Notes: generated by a model not told the origin, from the sequence alone. Counted from the first letter of the stretch, positions 6,837 to 15,756 are shown. The stretch: 30,036 nucleotides of DNA from Bacteroidaceae bacterium (GCA_902362595.1 CABIXF010000044.1:1-30036), one strand, 5' to 3'. A program made the numbers and translations.

Positions 6837-6998
6837 TCACTCTCTCCGGGAAGGACACCCACTGCATCCGCTACACCCGCTGCATCCGCATCCGCCTGCG
6901 TGTCCTTTCCGCCGGATGACCTGACGGAGAAAGCGTCTGCCGGCCCAAAGTACACAGCCGGCTACGATGATATATACGAAAAGATCTTGCATACTCAT
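6837..6998 (-). CDS. FeoB-associated Cys-rich membrane protein
   Basis: A 53-residue product whose start lies 13 nt after the feoAB stop, so it is very probably co-transcribed with it. The N-terminal half is a membrane helix (MSMQDLFVYIIVAGCVLWAGRRFL) followed by a basic stretch (RQVIRRKGH). The C-terminal part is glycine/serine/cysteine repeats, with CGCSGCSGCSGCP carrying five cysteines. This is the layout of the small proteins that often follow feoB (FeoB-associated family, the role FeoC fills elsewhere). The cysteines could bind ferrous iron or an Fe-S cluster near the FeoB channel; that is inference. An alternative start is the internal ATG at 6992. Confidence 0.85.
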   Translation of the reverse strand: MSMQDLFVYIIVAGCVLWAGRRFLRQVIRRKGHAGGCGCSGCSGCSGCPSRRE

Positions 6999-7011
6999 AA
7001 TGGTAAGGGTT

Positions 7012-9483
7012 TTAAATGAACAAACTTCCTATCTGGTGTACCGCAAAGGCAATAATCCAAGCCAGTATGGTGGTATAGGTCGCGGCAAAGACAGCCCATT
7101 TCCAGCTTCCCGACTCTTGCCGGATAGCAGCCAGGGTAGCGATACACGGGAAATAAATCAGCACGAACAGCATGTAGCAGTAGGCCACGAGCGGCGTGAT
7201 GGGAATCCGTTCGGAGAGGTTCACTGAGTCGATGTCGTCGTCATTTGTATAGAGAACTCCCAGTGTGCTGACCACCAGTTCCTTGGCGCCTACACCCGAC
7301 AGGATGCCGATACCCATCTTCCAGTCGAATCCCAACGGTTCGATGACCGGTTCGATGGCCTTTCCCAGCTGCCCGATGTAGGAGTTCTCCTGCTGTTCGG
7401 CTTGTGTGGCGTAGGCATCGTGGTTCGGGTAGTACCCTAGGAACCAGATGATGATGGAAGCCACCATGATGATGCCGCCCATCTTCTTGAGGTATTGTTT
7501 TCCTTTCTCCCACGTGTGGCGCAGCACGACCTTGGCCGTCGGCATGCGGTAGGGCGGGAGTTCCATCACGAAGGGCGTGTCTTCACCTTTCACCAGGAAC
7601 TTGGTGAAGATGCGGGCCATGAGTACGGCCAGCAGGATGCCGATGGCGTAGATGGACAGCAGGATGAGGCTGGCCTTGCCCGGGAAGAAGGCCCCAATCA
7701 GTACCAGGTAGATGGGCAGGCGGGCACTGCACGACATGAGCGGGTTCACCAGCATGGTGACCAGCCGGGCCTTGCGGCTTTCGATGATGCGCGACGTCAT
7801 GATGGCCGGCACGTTGCAGCCGAAGCCCATGATGAGGGGGATGAACGACTTGCCGTGGAGTCCCATCTTGTGCATGATTTTATCCATGATGAAGGCGGCA
7901 CGGGCCATGTAGCCGGAATCTTCCATGAACGAAATGAAGAAGTAGAGCAACAGGATGTTGGGCAGGAACACGATGACGCCTCCCACACCGCCGATGATAC
8001 CGTCCACAATCATGTCTTTCAGCGGGCCCGGACTGAGGAATTTCTCGGCTCCTTGTCCGATGAGGCCGACCATCCATTCGATGAGACGCTGCGGGTATTC
8101 ACCCAGCACGAAGGTACCCTCGAACATGATGTACAGGAAGATGAAGAAGATAGGGTAGCCCCAGAAACGGTTGGTCACGATGCTGTCCACCACCCGCGTA
8201 AAGGTCTCCGTGTCGTGGTTGGTCTGCGTGAAGGTCTCCTTCAAGGCACCCGAGATGAAACCATATTTGGCATCGGCAATGCACTGTTCGGTGTCGTCGT
8301 TGCCCAGCTGGCGCAGGCGTTCCGCCTCCTTGTCGCGGGCTGCCAGAATCTCCTTGCCGTTGGGCAGCGGGGCGATGACGCGCGTCTCGATGTCCTTGTC
8401 GTTCTCCAGCAGCTTGATGGCCAGGAAACGGGTGGAGTATTTGTGGCGGATGTTCTCGTTCTTGCTGATTTCCTTCTTCACGGCGTCGATGCTCCGTTCG
8501 ATTTCCGGTCCGTGGTTGATGTGGATGTGGCGGATGAAACCTTTGGCCGTGAAGTTGTCTTCCGCTCCTTTGTATTTGTGGTCGGGCACGTAGGCATCGT
8601 GCCATTCGCGGAACTCGCGGAGGATTTCGTTCTTGATTTCGTCTTTCTGTCCCATGAAGTCGATACCTTCATACAGGCCGATAATCACATGGAACAGGTT
8701 GTCGATGCCTTCGCCCGTGCGGCTGATGGTCGGCACGATGGGCACGCCCAGCAGTTCGCTCAGCTTGTGGTAGTTCAGCTTGTTGCCGCTGTGCTGCAGG
8801 GCATCGTACATGTTGAGGGCGATGACCATGCGCACGTTCATGTCGATGAGCTGGGTGGTGAGGTAGAGGTTACGCTCCAGGTTGCCCGCATCCACCACGT
8901 TGATAATCACATCCGGGGTCTCCTCGATGATGTGCTTGCGCACGTAGAGCTCTTCCGGGCTGTAGGCCGAGAGGGAATACGTACCCGGCAAGTCCACCAG
9001 GCGGAAATGATAGCCCTGGAAGTCGAAGAAGCCTTCCTTCGCATCCACGGTCACGCCGCTGTAGTTGCCCACGTGCTCGTGTCCGCCCGAGGCCACGTTG
9101 AAGAGCGAGGTCTTTCCGCAGTTGGGGTTGCCCACCAGCGCCACGTTGATGGTGCGTCGTTTCCCTTGTGCGATGTTGCGCATCACCTCGTCGCTCACGG
9201 GGATGCCTTGTGAGATGGGCTCATGGTAGGTGTCGGTCTCCATCGTGTGCCGTGCTTCCTCTTCGCTGACAATTTCAATCATGTCGGCTTCCTGCCGGCG
9301 GAGGGAGACTTCATATCCCATGATTTTATATTTGATGGGGTCCTTGAGCGGGGCGTTGAGCACCACTTCCACGGTTTTTCCCTTGATGAACCCCATTTCG
9401 ATGATGCGGCGCCGGAATCCTCCGTGTCCGAGGACCTTGATAATGACACCTTTCTCACCTGTTTTCAATTCCGAGAGTTTCAT
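7012..9483 (-). CDS. feoB: Fused FeoA-FeoB ferrous iron transporter
   Basis: A GTP-driven inner-membrane ferrous iron importer with the FeoA SH3-like partner fused in front, as is usual in Bacteroidales. FeoA occupies about residues 1-75 (MKLSELKTGEKGVIIKV, RRIIEMGFIKG). The FeoB G domain follows: G1 GNPNCGKTS (118-126), G2 in YSGVTVDAKEG (141-151), G3 DLPG (164-167), G4 NMYD (224-227, where many FeoB proteins have NMxD). Then come the GDI helical region and the membrane part with two Gate motifs (the second around FIPLIMGFGCNVPAIMTSR). Full length at 823 residues. The start at 9483 is fixed by the FeoA start and a well-formed promoter at 9512-9542. The downstream Cys-rich gene forms an operon with it. 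I did not find a convincing Fur box. Confidence 0.97.
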   Translation of the reverse strand: MKLSELKTGEKGVIIKVLGHGGFRRRIIEMGFIKGKTVEVVLNAPLKDPIKYKIMGYEVSLRRQEADMIEIVSEEEARHTMETDTYHEPISQGIPVSDEVMRNIAQGKRRTINVALVGNPNCGKTSLFNVASGGHEHVGNYSGVTVDAKEGFFDFQGYHFRLVDLPGTYSLSAYSPEELYVRKHIIEETPDVIINVVDAGNLERNLYLTTQLIDMNVRMVIALNMYDALQHSGNKLNYHKLSELLGVPIVPTISRTGEGIDNLFHVIIGLYEGIDFMGQKDEIKNEILREFREWHDAYVPDHKYKGAEDNFTAKGFIRHIHINHGPEIERSIDAVKKEISKNENIRHKYSTRFLAIKLLENDKDIETRVIAPLPNGKEILAARDKEAERLRQLGNDDTEQCIADAKYGFISGALKETFTQTNHDTETFTRVVDSIVTNRFWGYPIFFIFLYIMFEGTFVLGEYPQRLIEWMVGLIGQGAEKFLSPGPLKDMIVDGIIGGVGGVIVFLPNILLLYFFISFMEDSGYMARAAFIMDKIMHKMGLHGKSFIPLIMGFGCNVPAIMTSRIIESRKARLVTMLVNPLMSCSARLPIYLVLIGAFFPGKASLILLSIYAIGILLAVLMARIFTKFLVKGEDTPFVMELPPYRMPTAKVVLRHTWEKGKQYLKKMGGIIMVASIIIWFLGYYPNHDAYATQAEQQENSYIGQLGKAIEPVIEPLGFDWKMGIGILSGVGAKELVVSTLGVLYTNDDDIDSVNLSERIPITPLVAYCYMLFVLIYFPCIATLAAIRQESGSWKWAVFAATYTTILAWIIAFAVHQIGSLFI

Positions 9484-9511
9484 GTTGTTTGTATCATTTG
9501 TATTTCATTTG

Positions 9512-9542
9512 CAAAGATACAGCATTGCTTCCTATCCCGCAA
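9512..9542 (-). promoter_or_regulatory. feoAB promoter
   Basis: On the minus strand, TATCTTTG (9512-9519) matches the -7 consensus and TTG (9540-9542) serves as -33 with a 20-nt spacer. The expected transcript start lies about 20-25 nt before the ATG. Confidence 0.65.
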
Positions 9543-9601
9543 GTTATTTAGACTGTTTTTAAATTACGCGTTTTGTGCGGCCTTTTTTCATTTTTTATCC
9601 C

Positions 9602-9609
9602 TAAGTTTG
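9602..9609 (+). promoter_or_regulatory. -7 element just before tilS
   Basis: TAAGTTTG matches TAnnTTTG and lies only 4 nt before the tilS ATG, which would give a nearly leaderless mRNA. The nearest TTTTG (9571-9575) is 26 nt upstream, longer than the usual spacer, so the call is tentative. Confidence 0.35.
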
Positions 9610-9613
9610 CAGT

Positions 9614-10894
9614 ATGTTTATCCGAAGAGTCAGTCAGTATATAGAAGAGAAGCACTTGTTGCAGCCTGGCGACAAGGTGCTGGTGGCCTTGAGCGGTGGA
9701 GCCGATTCCGTGGCTTTGCTGCGTGTGCTGCTCCGGCTGGGGTATGTCTGCGAGGCGGCTCATTGTAATTTTCATCTTCGCGGAGAAGAATCGCTACGCG
9801 ATGAGCAGTTTGTGCGGGAGTTGGCTGCACGGCTGGATGTGCCTTTGCACGTCATTCATTTCGACACAAACGAATATGCGGCTTCGCACGGAGTATCGGT
9901 GGAGATGGCGGCACGCGAACTGCGTTATGGCTGGTTTGGACAATTGCGCCGCGAGTGCGGGGCCAGGGTGGTGGCTGTGGCACATCACCGCGATGACAGC
10001 GTGGAGACATTTCTCCTGAATCTGGTGAGAGGAACGGGCATCAACGGCCTGCAGGGCATCCGTCCGGTGAATGGCGAGGTGGTGCGTCCGCTGCTGTGCG
10101 TGAGCCGTGCGGAAATTCTGGAGTATCTTGCTTCCCTGGGGCAGGCGTATGTGACAGACAGTACGAACCTGCAGGATGAATTTGTGCGCAACAAGCTCCG
10201 TCTGCACGTGATTCCGATGCTCGAGACCATCAATCCGTCGGTGAGTGAGACGATTGCCGAAACGGCACGCAGGTTGTCGGATGTGGCGGAGGTGTATCAT
10301 GCTGCCATACGGGAGGCCATGGAGCGGGTGATGCCCGACGGGGAAACGGTGGATATTCCGGCGTTGTGCCGGGAACCGGGCGCGCAGAACCTGCTGTTCG
10401 AAATCTTGCATCCGTTGGGATTCAATGCGGCACAGGTGGGCGATGTGTTTCGTGCCTTGCATGGTGAGTCGGGAAGAATGTTTCACAGCCGGGAATGGAC
10501 CCTTCTGGTGGATCGCGACCGGCTTGTCAGGCGTCCGCTGAAGGAAGAGGAACTCACGCCGCAACTGGTTCAGGAAGTGATGGAAGTGGAACCGCCGTTT
10601 GTGGTGCCTCTCACGAATACGGTGGCATACGTGGATGCGGATGCCGTGGAAGGACAGCTGATTTTGCGGCGGTGGCAGTCGGGCGACCGTTTCGTTCCTT
10701 TCGGAATGAAAGGTTTCAAGTCTGTGCGTAATTACTTGCGCGACAAAAAGGTTTCGCGCTTTGAAAAAGACCGTCAGCTGGTGGTGTGCGACGGAAATCG
10801 CATCGTCTGGTTGGTAAATGAACGGGTGGACAACCGCTTCAGAGTGACTTCTGACACGCATCGTATCCTTCGGTTGGAAGTGAAGTGGAGGTAA
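9614..10894 (+). CDS. tilS: tRNA(Ile)-lysidine synthase
   Basis: The enzyme attaches lysine to C34 of the CAU-anticodon isoleucine tRNA using ATP, changing its codon reading from AUG to AUA. It is essential in most bacteria. The 426-residue product has the PP-loop SGGADS at residues 27-32 near the N-terminus, the family motif HHRDDSVETFLLNLVRGTGINGLQGI in the N-terminal domain, and the C-terminal substrate-binding domain (GDRFVPFGMKGFKSVRNYLRDKKV, WLVNERVDNRF). Length is typical. The start at 9614 gives the standard 20-odd residues before the PP-loop. It diverges from feoAB across a 130-bp control region. Confidence 0.96.
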   Translation: MFIRRVSQYIEEKHLLQPGDKVLVALSGGADSVALLRVLLRLGYVCEAAHCNFHLRGEESLRDEQFVRELAARLDVPLHVIHFDTNEYAASHGVSVEMAARELRYGWFGQLRRECGARVVAVAHHRDDSVETFLLNLVRGTGINGLQGIRPVNGEVVRPLLCVSRAEILEYLASLGQAYVTDSTNLQDEFVRNKLRLHVIPMLETINPSVSETIAETARRLSDVAEVYHAAIREAMERVMPDGETVDIPALCREPGAQNLLFEILHPLGFNAAQVGDVFRALHGESGRMFHSREWTLLVDRDRLVRRPLKEEELTPQLVQEVMEVEPPFVVPLTNTVAYVDADAVEGQLILRRWQSGDRFVPFGMKGFKSVRNYLRDKKVSRFEKDRQLVVCDGNRIVWLVNERVDNRFRVTSDTHRILRLEVKWR

Positions 10895-11011
10895 ATGCAC
10901 AAAGTGTCGTTTTTTTCTCTTAAAAGATGCAAAAAAAGAGGCTGTAAGAGTATCAGATTGAGGTATTTGTATTTACTTTGAATACGTTTAATTAAAATTT
11001 TAGTCAGAATT

Positions 11012-11188
11012 ATGAACGAATTAATTGCAAAAATCAAAGAATTGAATGCCGCTTTGGTTGCCGATGCTGAATTGCAGGCTGAAAAAGGAAATAAAGCAGC
11101 AGGAACTCGTGCCCGCAAGGCATCCTTGGAGTTGGAAAAAGTTTTGAAAGAATTTAGAAAGGTATCTCTGGAAGAATCAAAAAAATAA
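11012..11188 (+). CDS. Histone H1-like DNA-binding protein
   Basis: A 58-residue basic/acidic helical protein (MNELIAKIKELNAALVADAE ... GNKAAGTRARKASLELEKVLKEFRK ... ESKK), the standard length and pattern of the small Bacteroidetes proteins annotated as histone H1/Hc1-like. It likely binds DNA or nucleoid structures through the GTRARK segment; the role in vivo is poorly known. It has its own strong terminator at 11220-11273. TACTTTG at 10974-10980 may be a shortened -7 element. Only 117 nt separates it from tilS, so partial read-through from tilS is possible. Confidence 0.92.
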   Translation: MNELIAKIKELNAALVADAELQAEKGNKAAGTRARKASLELEKVLKEFRKVSLEESKK

Positions 11189-11219
11189 ATAGTTTCAAGA
11201 CGGACTCGTATGTCTGAGG

Positions 11220-11273
11220 GAGAGAGATTGCAGTAATTGTAACGAATACTGTAATCTCTCTTTTGTTTTTTTA
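11220..11273 (+). terminator. Strong terminator after H1-like gene
   Basis: AGAGAGATTGCAGTA (11221-11235) pairs with TACTGTAATCTCTCT (11247-11261), a 15-bp stem with one G-U pair, followed by a T-rich tract to 11271. It also isolates the signalling operon downstream from upstream transcription. Confidence 0.9.
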
Positions 11274-11306
11274 TCACAAGGCGCTGGGGTTATTCACGGG
11301 GAACTT

Positions 11307-11330
11307 CGTACATTTGTGTGGACTTGTACG
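11307..11330 (+). promoter_or_regulatory. Promoter -7 within an inverted repeat, sensor operon
   Basis: TACATTTG (11309-11316) matches the -7 consensus 21 nt before the kinase ATG. It is embedded in the inverted repeat CGTACA (11307-11312) / TGTACG (11325-11330), placed where a bound regulator would block or contact polymerase. No clear -33 element, which would fit an activator-dependent promoter. Autoregulation by the operon's own response regulator is possible but unproven. Confidence 0.4.
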
Positions 11331-11337
11331 TAGGGGT

Positions 11338-14300
11338 ATGAAGGAATTTCGGAAGATAGAATGGTGGATCGTGGCATGGATCGTGGGATGCATGCTGTGT
11401 ACTTCGTGTGGAAGGCCGTTGCGCAACCGTGTGGACGCGCAGGTGGATTCACTGAACCGGGTGGCGTATGAGGCCCGCTACAAGGATTTGTCTCTTTCAT
11501 CCCGTGCTGCAACGGAGGCCCTGAAATTGTCCGACGGATATGCGTCAGGACGGGCAGAAGCGCTGAACCACATGGGTTTCTGTGCGTTTATGCGGATGGA
11601 CTTCGAGCATGCGGCTCGTCTGTTCCAAAAGGCATCGGAAGCCAGCAACAACGAGATTGAACGTCTGGTGGCGGATGTGGGGATGATGAAAATCTGCCAG
11701 CGCACTTCTATGAACAAGGAGTTCTATGATTATCACAACAGTGCGATGCAGCGTCTGCGGCGCATCGACGAGGACCGTTCTTCGCTCGAGAAAAATGGTC
11801 TGGAGGGACGGCTGAACTATGCCATCTCGGAGTTCTACATCGTGTCAGGAATTTATTATTATTATCTGCAGCAGGACAAGGAGTCCTTGGAGGCCATCAA
11901 CGCGATACCCGAAGAAACCTTGAAGGGGGATACGGCTCAGTGGCTGTATTATGTATATATGCGGGGGTCGGGCGGCATGTATGAGGCGCCCACGCGCGAG
12001 GAAGTGACACTTGGGGAGTTTGGCTACCTGGTGCAGTGCTTGCAGGTGGCGCAGGCTCGGGGGTATATTTATTTCGAGGCCAATGCCTTACAGGCCATGG
12101 CGGAACTGCTGGTGTTCCGCAGCAACCGGGAACTGCTGAGCGAGAAGCGGGCGGGGCTGCTGCGGCTGGTCAATCCGGAGAGCCTGCCGGTGGACAGTCT
12201 GCCACTGGTGTTTGCCCGGGAGGCGTTGGGACTGTTCAAGCGTTACGGCGACTGGTACCAGATTTCGGGGACGTATCGCACGCTGGCCACTTTCTACAAT
12301 TATAGCGGACAGCCGGAAAAGGCGCTGGTCAACCTGAAGAAGGCGTTGAACTATGTCAACTTGCATCACGAGAAATATTATCATTGCACGGATTCGCTCG
12401 ACCGGCTGCAGGCGTATCAGCTGGGAGGAACGGCTTCCATCGAATTGAAGTGGATTAACGACGGGGGTATTCATACCGTACCCGAATGGATTGCCCGTCT
12501 GCGGGAACAGCTGAGCCGCACGTATTCGGCCATGGGCTGCAAGGCGGAGTCGGACTACAACCGCAACGTGTACCTGGATATTTTGGATTATACACGGCAG
12601 GACAAGGAACTGGAGAGCCGTTATGCGGCGCTGGAAAAGGAGACGGGCCAGCTGAATGTGCTCTTGTGGCTGGTGGCCGCAGGCTTTTTGGTGCTGGTGG
12701 TCTTGTTTGTCTGGCTGAACCGTACGTGGCGGAAAAAGAACACCGTGTATCTCACGGAACTGAAGCGCGTGCTGGGACTCTGTCAACAGATGACGGGGGC
12801 GGTGCCTGCATCGGCTACAAGCCGGGAGGAAGTGGCCGATGCGGTGGTCGAGGTCATGAAACCGGAACTGAAGGCACTGTTTGGAGTGCGCGATGTGTGC
12901 ATCACTTTCTGTGAGGAAGGAGAGGCGGAGGACGCTCCGTCTGTTTCGGGTGAAGGGATTCCACAGGTATTCGAGCTCCAATCGCCGGGCAAGTCGGTCA
13001 CGGTGGGACGGTTGTGGTTGTGGCTGTCGGCTCCTGTACGCAAGGAGGAGCAGGCTCTCATCCGGCTGTTGTTGCCTTACCTGGCCTGGACACTGGAGCA
13101 TGGCATGAACTTGGTATCGCTCGATGAGGAGCAGAAGCGGCTGGAGAAGGAACAGTATATCCACGAACAGCATCTCATGGAGAACAAGCGCCAGAACGAG
13201 GTGAAGAAGGCGTGCCTGTCTATCGTGACGGGGATTGTGCCCTATATCGACCGAATGGTGAACGAGGTGCGCAAGCTTCAGGTTTTGCCATCGGACAGTG
13301 AGGAGGCGGTGCGCCGCGGCAAACTGGTGTACATCGACGAACTGGTGACAAAAATCAATGAATACAACGACATACTGGCTTTGTGGGTCAAGATGCGGCA
13401 GGGCACGCTGAGCCTTCACATCGAGAATTTCGACCTGGAGGAGTTGTTTGCCATCCTCGCCAAGGGACGCCGTTCGTTTGAGCTGAAGAAACAGACGCTC
13501 ACGGTGGGCGAGACCACGGCTTGCGTGAAGGCCGACAAGGCTCTGACTCTCTTCATGATCAATACGCTGGTAGAGAATGCCCGCAAGTACACGCAGGAAG
13601 GGGGGCGGGTGAGCCTGTCTGCCGAAGAAACGTCCGATTACGTGGAGATTGCGGTGGAGGACAACGGACCGGGGCTTTCGGAGAAGGACCGTTCGCGTAT
13701 CCTGGGCGAGAAGGTGTATGATTCGGGGGCCATCGGCATGGAGACGGCGGCCGATGCGGCGGAACTTCAGCGACAGAAGGGACATGGCTTCGGATTGATG
13801 AACTGCAAGGGAATCATCGAGAAATACCGGAAGACGAACAGTGTGTTCGCCGTCTGCCGGTTCGACATACAGAGTACGCTGGGAAAGGGCAGCCGTTTCT
13901 CGTTCCGCTTGCCGAAGGGGGCGCGGCGGATGGCGGGTCTGTTGTGGCTGGGCTTCTGTCTGCTGACAGGTGTGGCCTGCTCTTCCGGTCAGAAACCGGT
14001 GGAGCCTGTGCCCGACAGCGGGAAGGTGGCGCCTTACGACAGTCTGCTGGCCATTGCCAACGACTATGCCAACTGGGTGTATGAGTGCAACGTGCAGGGC
14101 GACCATGCCACGGCGCTGCTGCTGGCCGACAGTGTGTTGTATTACATGAATGCCCATTATCTCCGCTATTCGGGAAAGAACGGGCCGTTGCTCCGACTGG
14201 AAGGGGAAGGCGACGGGGCGGAACTCGACTGGCTGGCTCAGTCGTTCGATACGGATTATTTTATCTTGCTCGACGTGCGCAACGAGGCGGCGGTGGCTTC

Positions 14301-15756
14301 ATTGGCCGTGAAGGATTTCCGGAAGTACCGCTATAACAATGCAGCTTATGCGTCGCTCTACAAGCGGCTGAGCAAGGACAACTCGCTCGAGGAGTATTGC
14401 TTGCAGATGCAGCGCTCGGCCAGCAACAAGCGGATTGCCTTGTCGCTGTTCGTGCTGCTGGTGTGCGGCTGTCTGATTGCGTATTACGCGCTCTACCTGC
14501 GCCACCGGTTGCATTACCGCTACAACATGGAACAGGTGTTTGTGGTGAACCGCACTATTTTCTCGGCAGCTTCGGGCACGGAGATGCTGGGCGATGAGGT
14601 GCTGGAGAAGATGGTCCGCAGCATGTTCAACGAATTGAACGAAATGCTTCTCCTGGAGAACATGGCGCTGGCGGTATTCGATGAGGAGGCTTGTCGCCTG
14701 AAAACAGCTTGCTTTGCGGCAGAAGAAGGTGACGAGGAGTTGCACGAACGCTTGCAGCGGTGCTACGATTCGGGACAGACGCAGTGGGCCGGGACCACAA
14801 AATGGAGTTTCTTGCCGTTGTGGGTGGAGACCGGAGGCGAGAAGCATTGTGTGGGGGCACTGGCCTTGAAGCTGGCCCGTGCCTACAGCCGCGAGGAAGA
14901 CCGTCTGCTGGTGGAGATGGTGTGCAACTACCTGGCAGTGGTGTTGTATAATGTGGTGGTACGGGTCAACCGGAAGTTCCACGACATCGAGCTGGCACAG
15001 GATGAGGCCCGCCGCTCCCTCTTCGAGGAAAACCAGTTGCACGTGCAGAACATGGTGCTCGACAACTGTCTGTCTACCATCAAGCATGAAACGATTTACT
15101 ATCCGAGCCGCATCAAGCAGGTGGCCGACCGCCTGAATGGTGACGTCACGGTGGCGCAGCGGAAGGAGCTGCTGAACAATATGGCAGAGCTGGTCGGATA
15201 CTACAAGGATATATTTACCCTGCTCAGCTCGTGTGCCTCGCGTCAGCTGGAGGAAGTGACATTCCGCCGTACGGAGGTGAGCGTGAAGGAGCTGGCCGAA
15301 GGAGCCGGAAGATACCTGAAGAAGGTGATGCGCAAGCGGAACTTTACGTTGGAATGGCAAGCTGAGGTGCCTCCGTTGTGGGTGACGGGCGACCGGGTGC
15401 TGTTGCTTTTCCTGCTGGAGAACCTGATGGACGAGGCGGTGCGCGAGGAGGTGTCGGGTACGTTGCGGCTGGAGGCGAAAGAAGAGGATGGGTTTGTCCG
15501 GGTGGACTTCATCGACACGCGCCGTACCTACCCGCAGGAAGTGCTCAATGCCTTGTTCTATCCCGACAAGAAGCGGATGTGTCCGTCGGGTGACGGTTCG
15601 CATCTCTCGGGCACGGAATACCTGGTGTGCAAGCAGATTATCCGCGACCACGACGAGTATGGCGGGCGGAGGGGCTGCCGCATCAATGCCTGTCCGTGGA
15701 ACGGAGGAAAGGGATTCAGCGTGTGGTTTACCCTGCCGAAACGAAACAAGAAATAA
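11338..15756 (+). CDS. Tandem two-module sensor histidine kinase with split motifs
   Basis: A 1472-residue membrane sensor, probably of the DUF5112/DUF5113-annotated Bacteroidales type (name from memory). Order: lipoprotein-like signal ending at C24; periplasmic TPR-like helices (about 73-106 and 306-340); helix TM1 (441-463); GAF-like region; a helical segment; ATPase with N742/N747, DNGPG (775-779) and GHGFG (815-819); a second signal-like hydrophobic stretch M865-C881 (LLTGVAC); a periplasmic stretch of about 150 residues; TM3 (1032-1053); another GAF-like region; an H-box KHETIYYP with H1250; and a degenerate ATPase where the key Asn is E1366 and G1 reads DTRRT (1393-1397). The module-1 residue aligned with H1250 is T631. 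So one half has the ATP site and the other the His. The ATG at 11338 is chosen for its signal peptide; a longer frame starts inside the terminator tail. The stop lies 30 nt before the response regulator gene. Confidence 0.85.
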   Translation: MKEFRKIEWWIVAWIVGCMLCTSCGRPLRNRVDAQVDSLNRVAYEARYKDLSLSSRAATEALKLSDGYASGRAEALNHMGFCAFMRMDFEHAARLFQKASEASNNEIERLVADVGMMKICQRTSMNKEFYDYHNSAMQRLRRIDEDRSSLEKNGLEGRLNYAISEFYIVSGIYYYYLQQDKESLEAINAIPEETLKGDTAQWLYYVYMRGSGGMYEAPTREEVTLGEFGYLVQCLQVAQARGYIYFEANALQAMAELLVFRSNRELLSEKRAGLLRLVNPESLPVDSLPLVFAREALGLFKRYGDWYQISGTYRTLATFYNYSGQPEKALVNLKKALNYVNLHHEKYYHCTDSLDRLQAYQLGGTASIELKWINDGGIHTVPEWIARLREQLSRTYSAMGCKAESDYNRNVYLDILDYTRQDKELESRYAALEKETGQLNVLLWLVAAGFLVLVVLFVWLNRTWRKKNTVYLTELKRVLGLCQQMTGAVPASATSREEVADAVVEVMKPELKALFGVRDVCITFCEEGEAEDAPSVSGEGIPQVFELQSPGKSVTVGRLWLWLSAPVRKEEQALIRLLLPYLAWTLEHGMNLVSLDEEQKRLEKEQYIHEQHLMENKRQNEVKKACLSIVTGIVPYIDRMVNEVRKLQVLPSDSEEAVRRGKLVYIDELVTKINEYNDILALWVKMRQGTLSLHIENFDLEELFAILAKGRRSFELKKQTLTVGETTACVKADKALTLFMINTLVENARKYTQEGGRVSLSAEETSDYVEIAVEDNGPGLSEKDRSRILGEKVYDSGAIGMETAADAAELQRQKGHGFGLMNCKGIIEKYRKTNSVFAVCRFDIQSTLGKGSRFSFRLPKGARRMAGLLWLGFCLLTGVACSSGQKPVEPVPDSGKVAPYDSLLAIANDYANWVYECNVQGDHATALLLADSVLYYMNAHYLRYSGKNGPLLRLEGEGDGAELDWLAQSFDTDYFILLDVRNEAAVASLAVKDFRKYRYNNAAYASLYKRLSKDNSLEEYCLQMQRSASNKRIALSLFVLLVCGCLIAYYALYLRHRLHYRYNMEQVFVVNRTIFSAASGTEMLGDEVLEKMVRSMFNELNEMLLLENMALAVFDEEACRLKTACFAAEEGDEELHERLQRCYDSGQTQWAGTTKWSFLPLWVETGGEKHCVGALALKLARAYSREEDRLLVEMVCNYLAVVLYNVVVRVNRKFHDIELAQDEARRSLFEENQLHVQNMVLDNCLSTIKHETIYYPSRIKQVADRLNGDVTVAQRKELLNNMAELVGYYKDIFTLLSSCASRQLEEVTFRRTEVSVKELAEGAGRYLKKVMRKRNFTLEWQAEVPPLWVTGDRVLLLFLLENLMDEAVREEVSGTLRLEAKEEDGFVRVDFIDTRRTYPQEVLNALFYPDKKRMCPSGDGSHLSGTEYLVCKQIIRDHDEYGGRRGCRINACPWNGGKGFSVWFTLPKRNKK

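Noticed and set aside
7495..9213. A 572-codon open frame antisense to feoAB
   Set aside because: It lies wholly within a clearly coding gene on the opposite strand, and its composition (rich in His, Asp, Val, Glu) is what GC-biased third positions produce. No domain is recognisable.
9794..10900. A 368-codon minus-strand frame opposite tilS
   Set aside because: tilS is unmistakable on the plus strand; this frame is a compositional shadow.
10774..11277. A 167-codon minus-strand frame over the tilS end and H1-like gene
   Set aside because: It overlaps two well-supported plus-strand genes and the terminator, and has no recognisable content.
11338..15756. Kinase fusion as an artefact of a missing stop or sequencing error
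   Set aside because: The frame remains open with coding composition and consistent topology through the joint, but an assembly or base error cannot be fully excluded from sequence alone.
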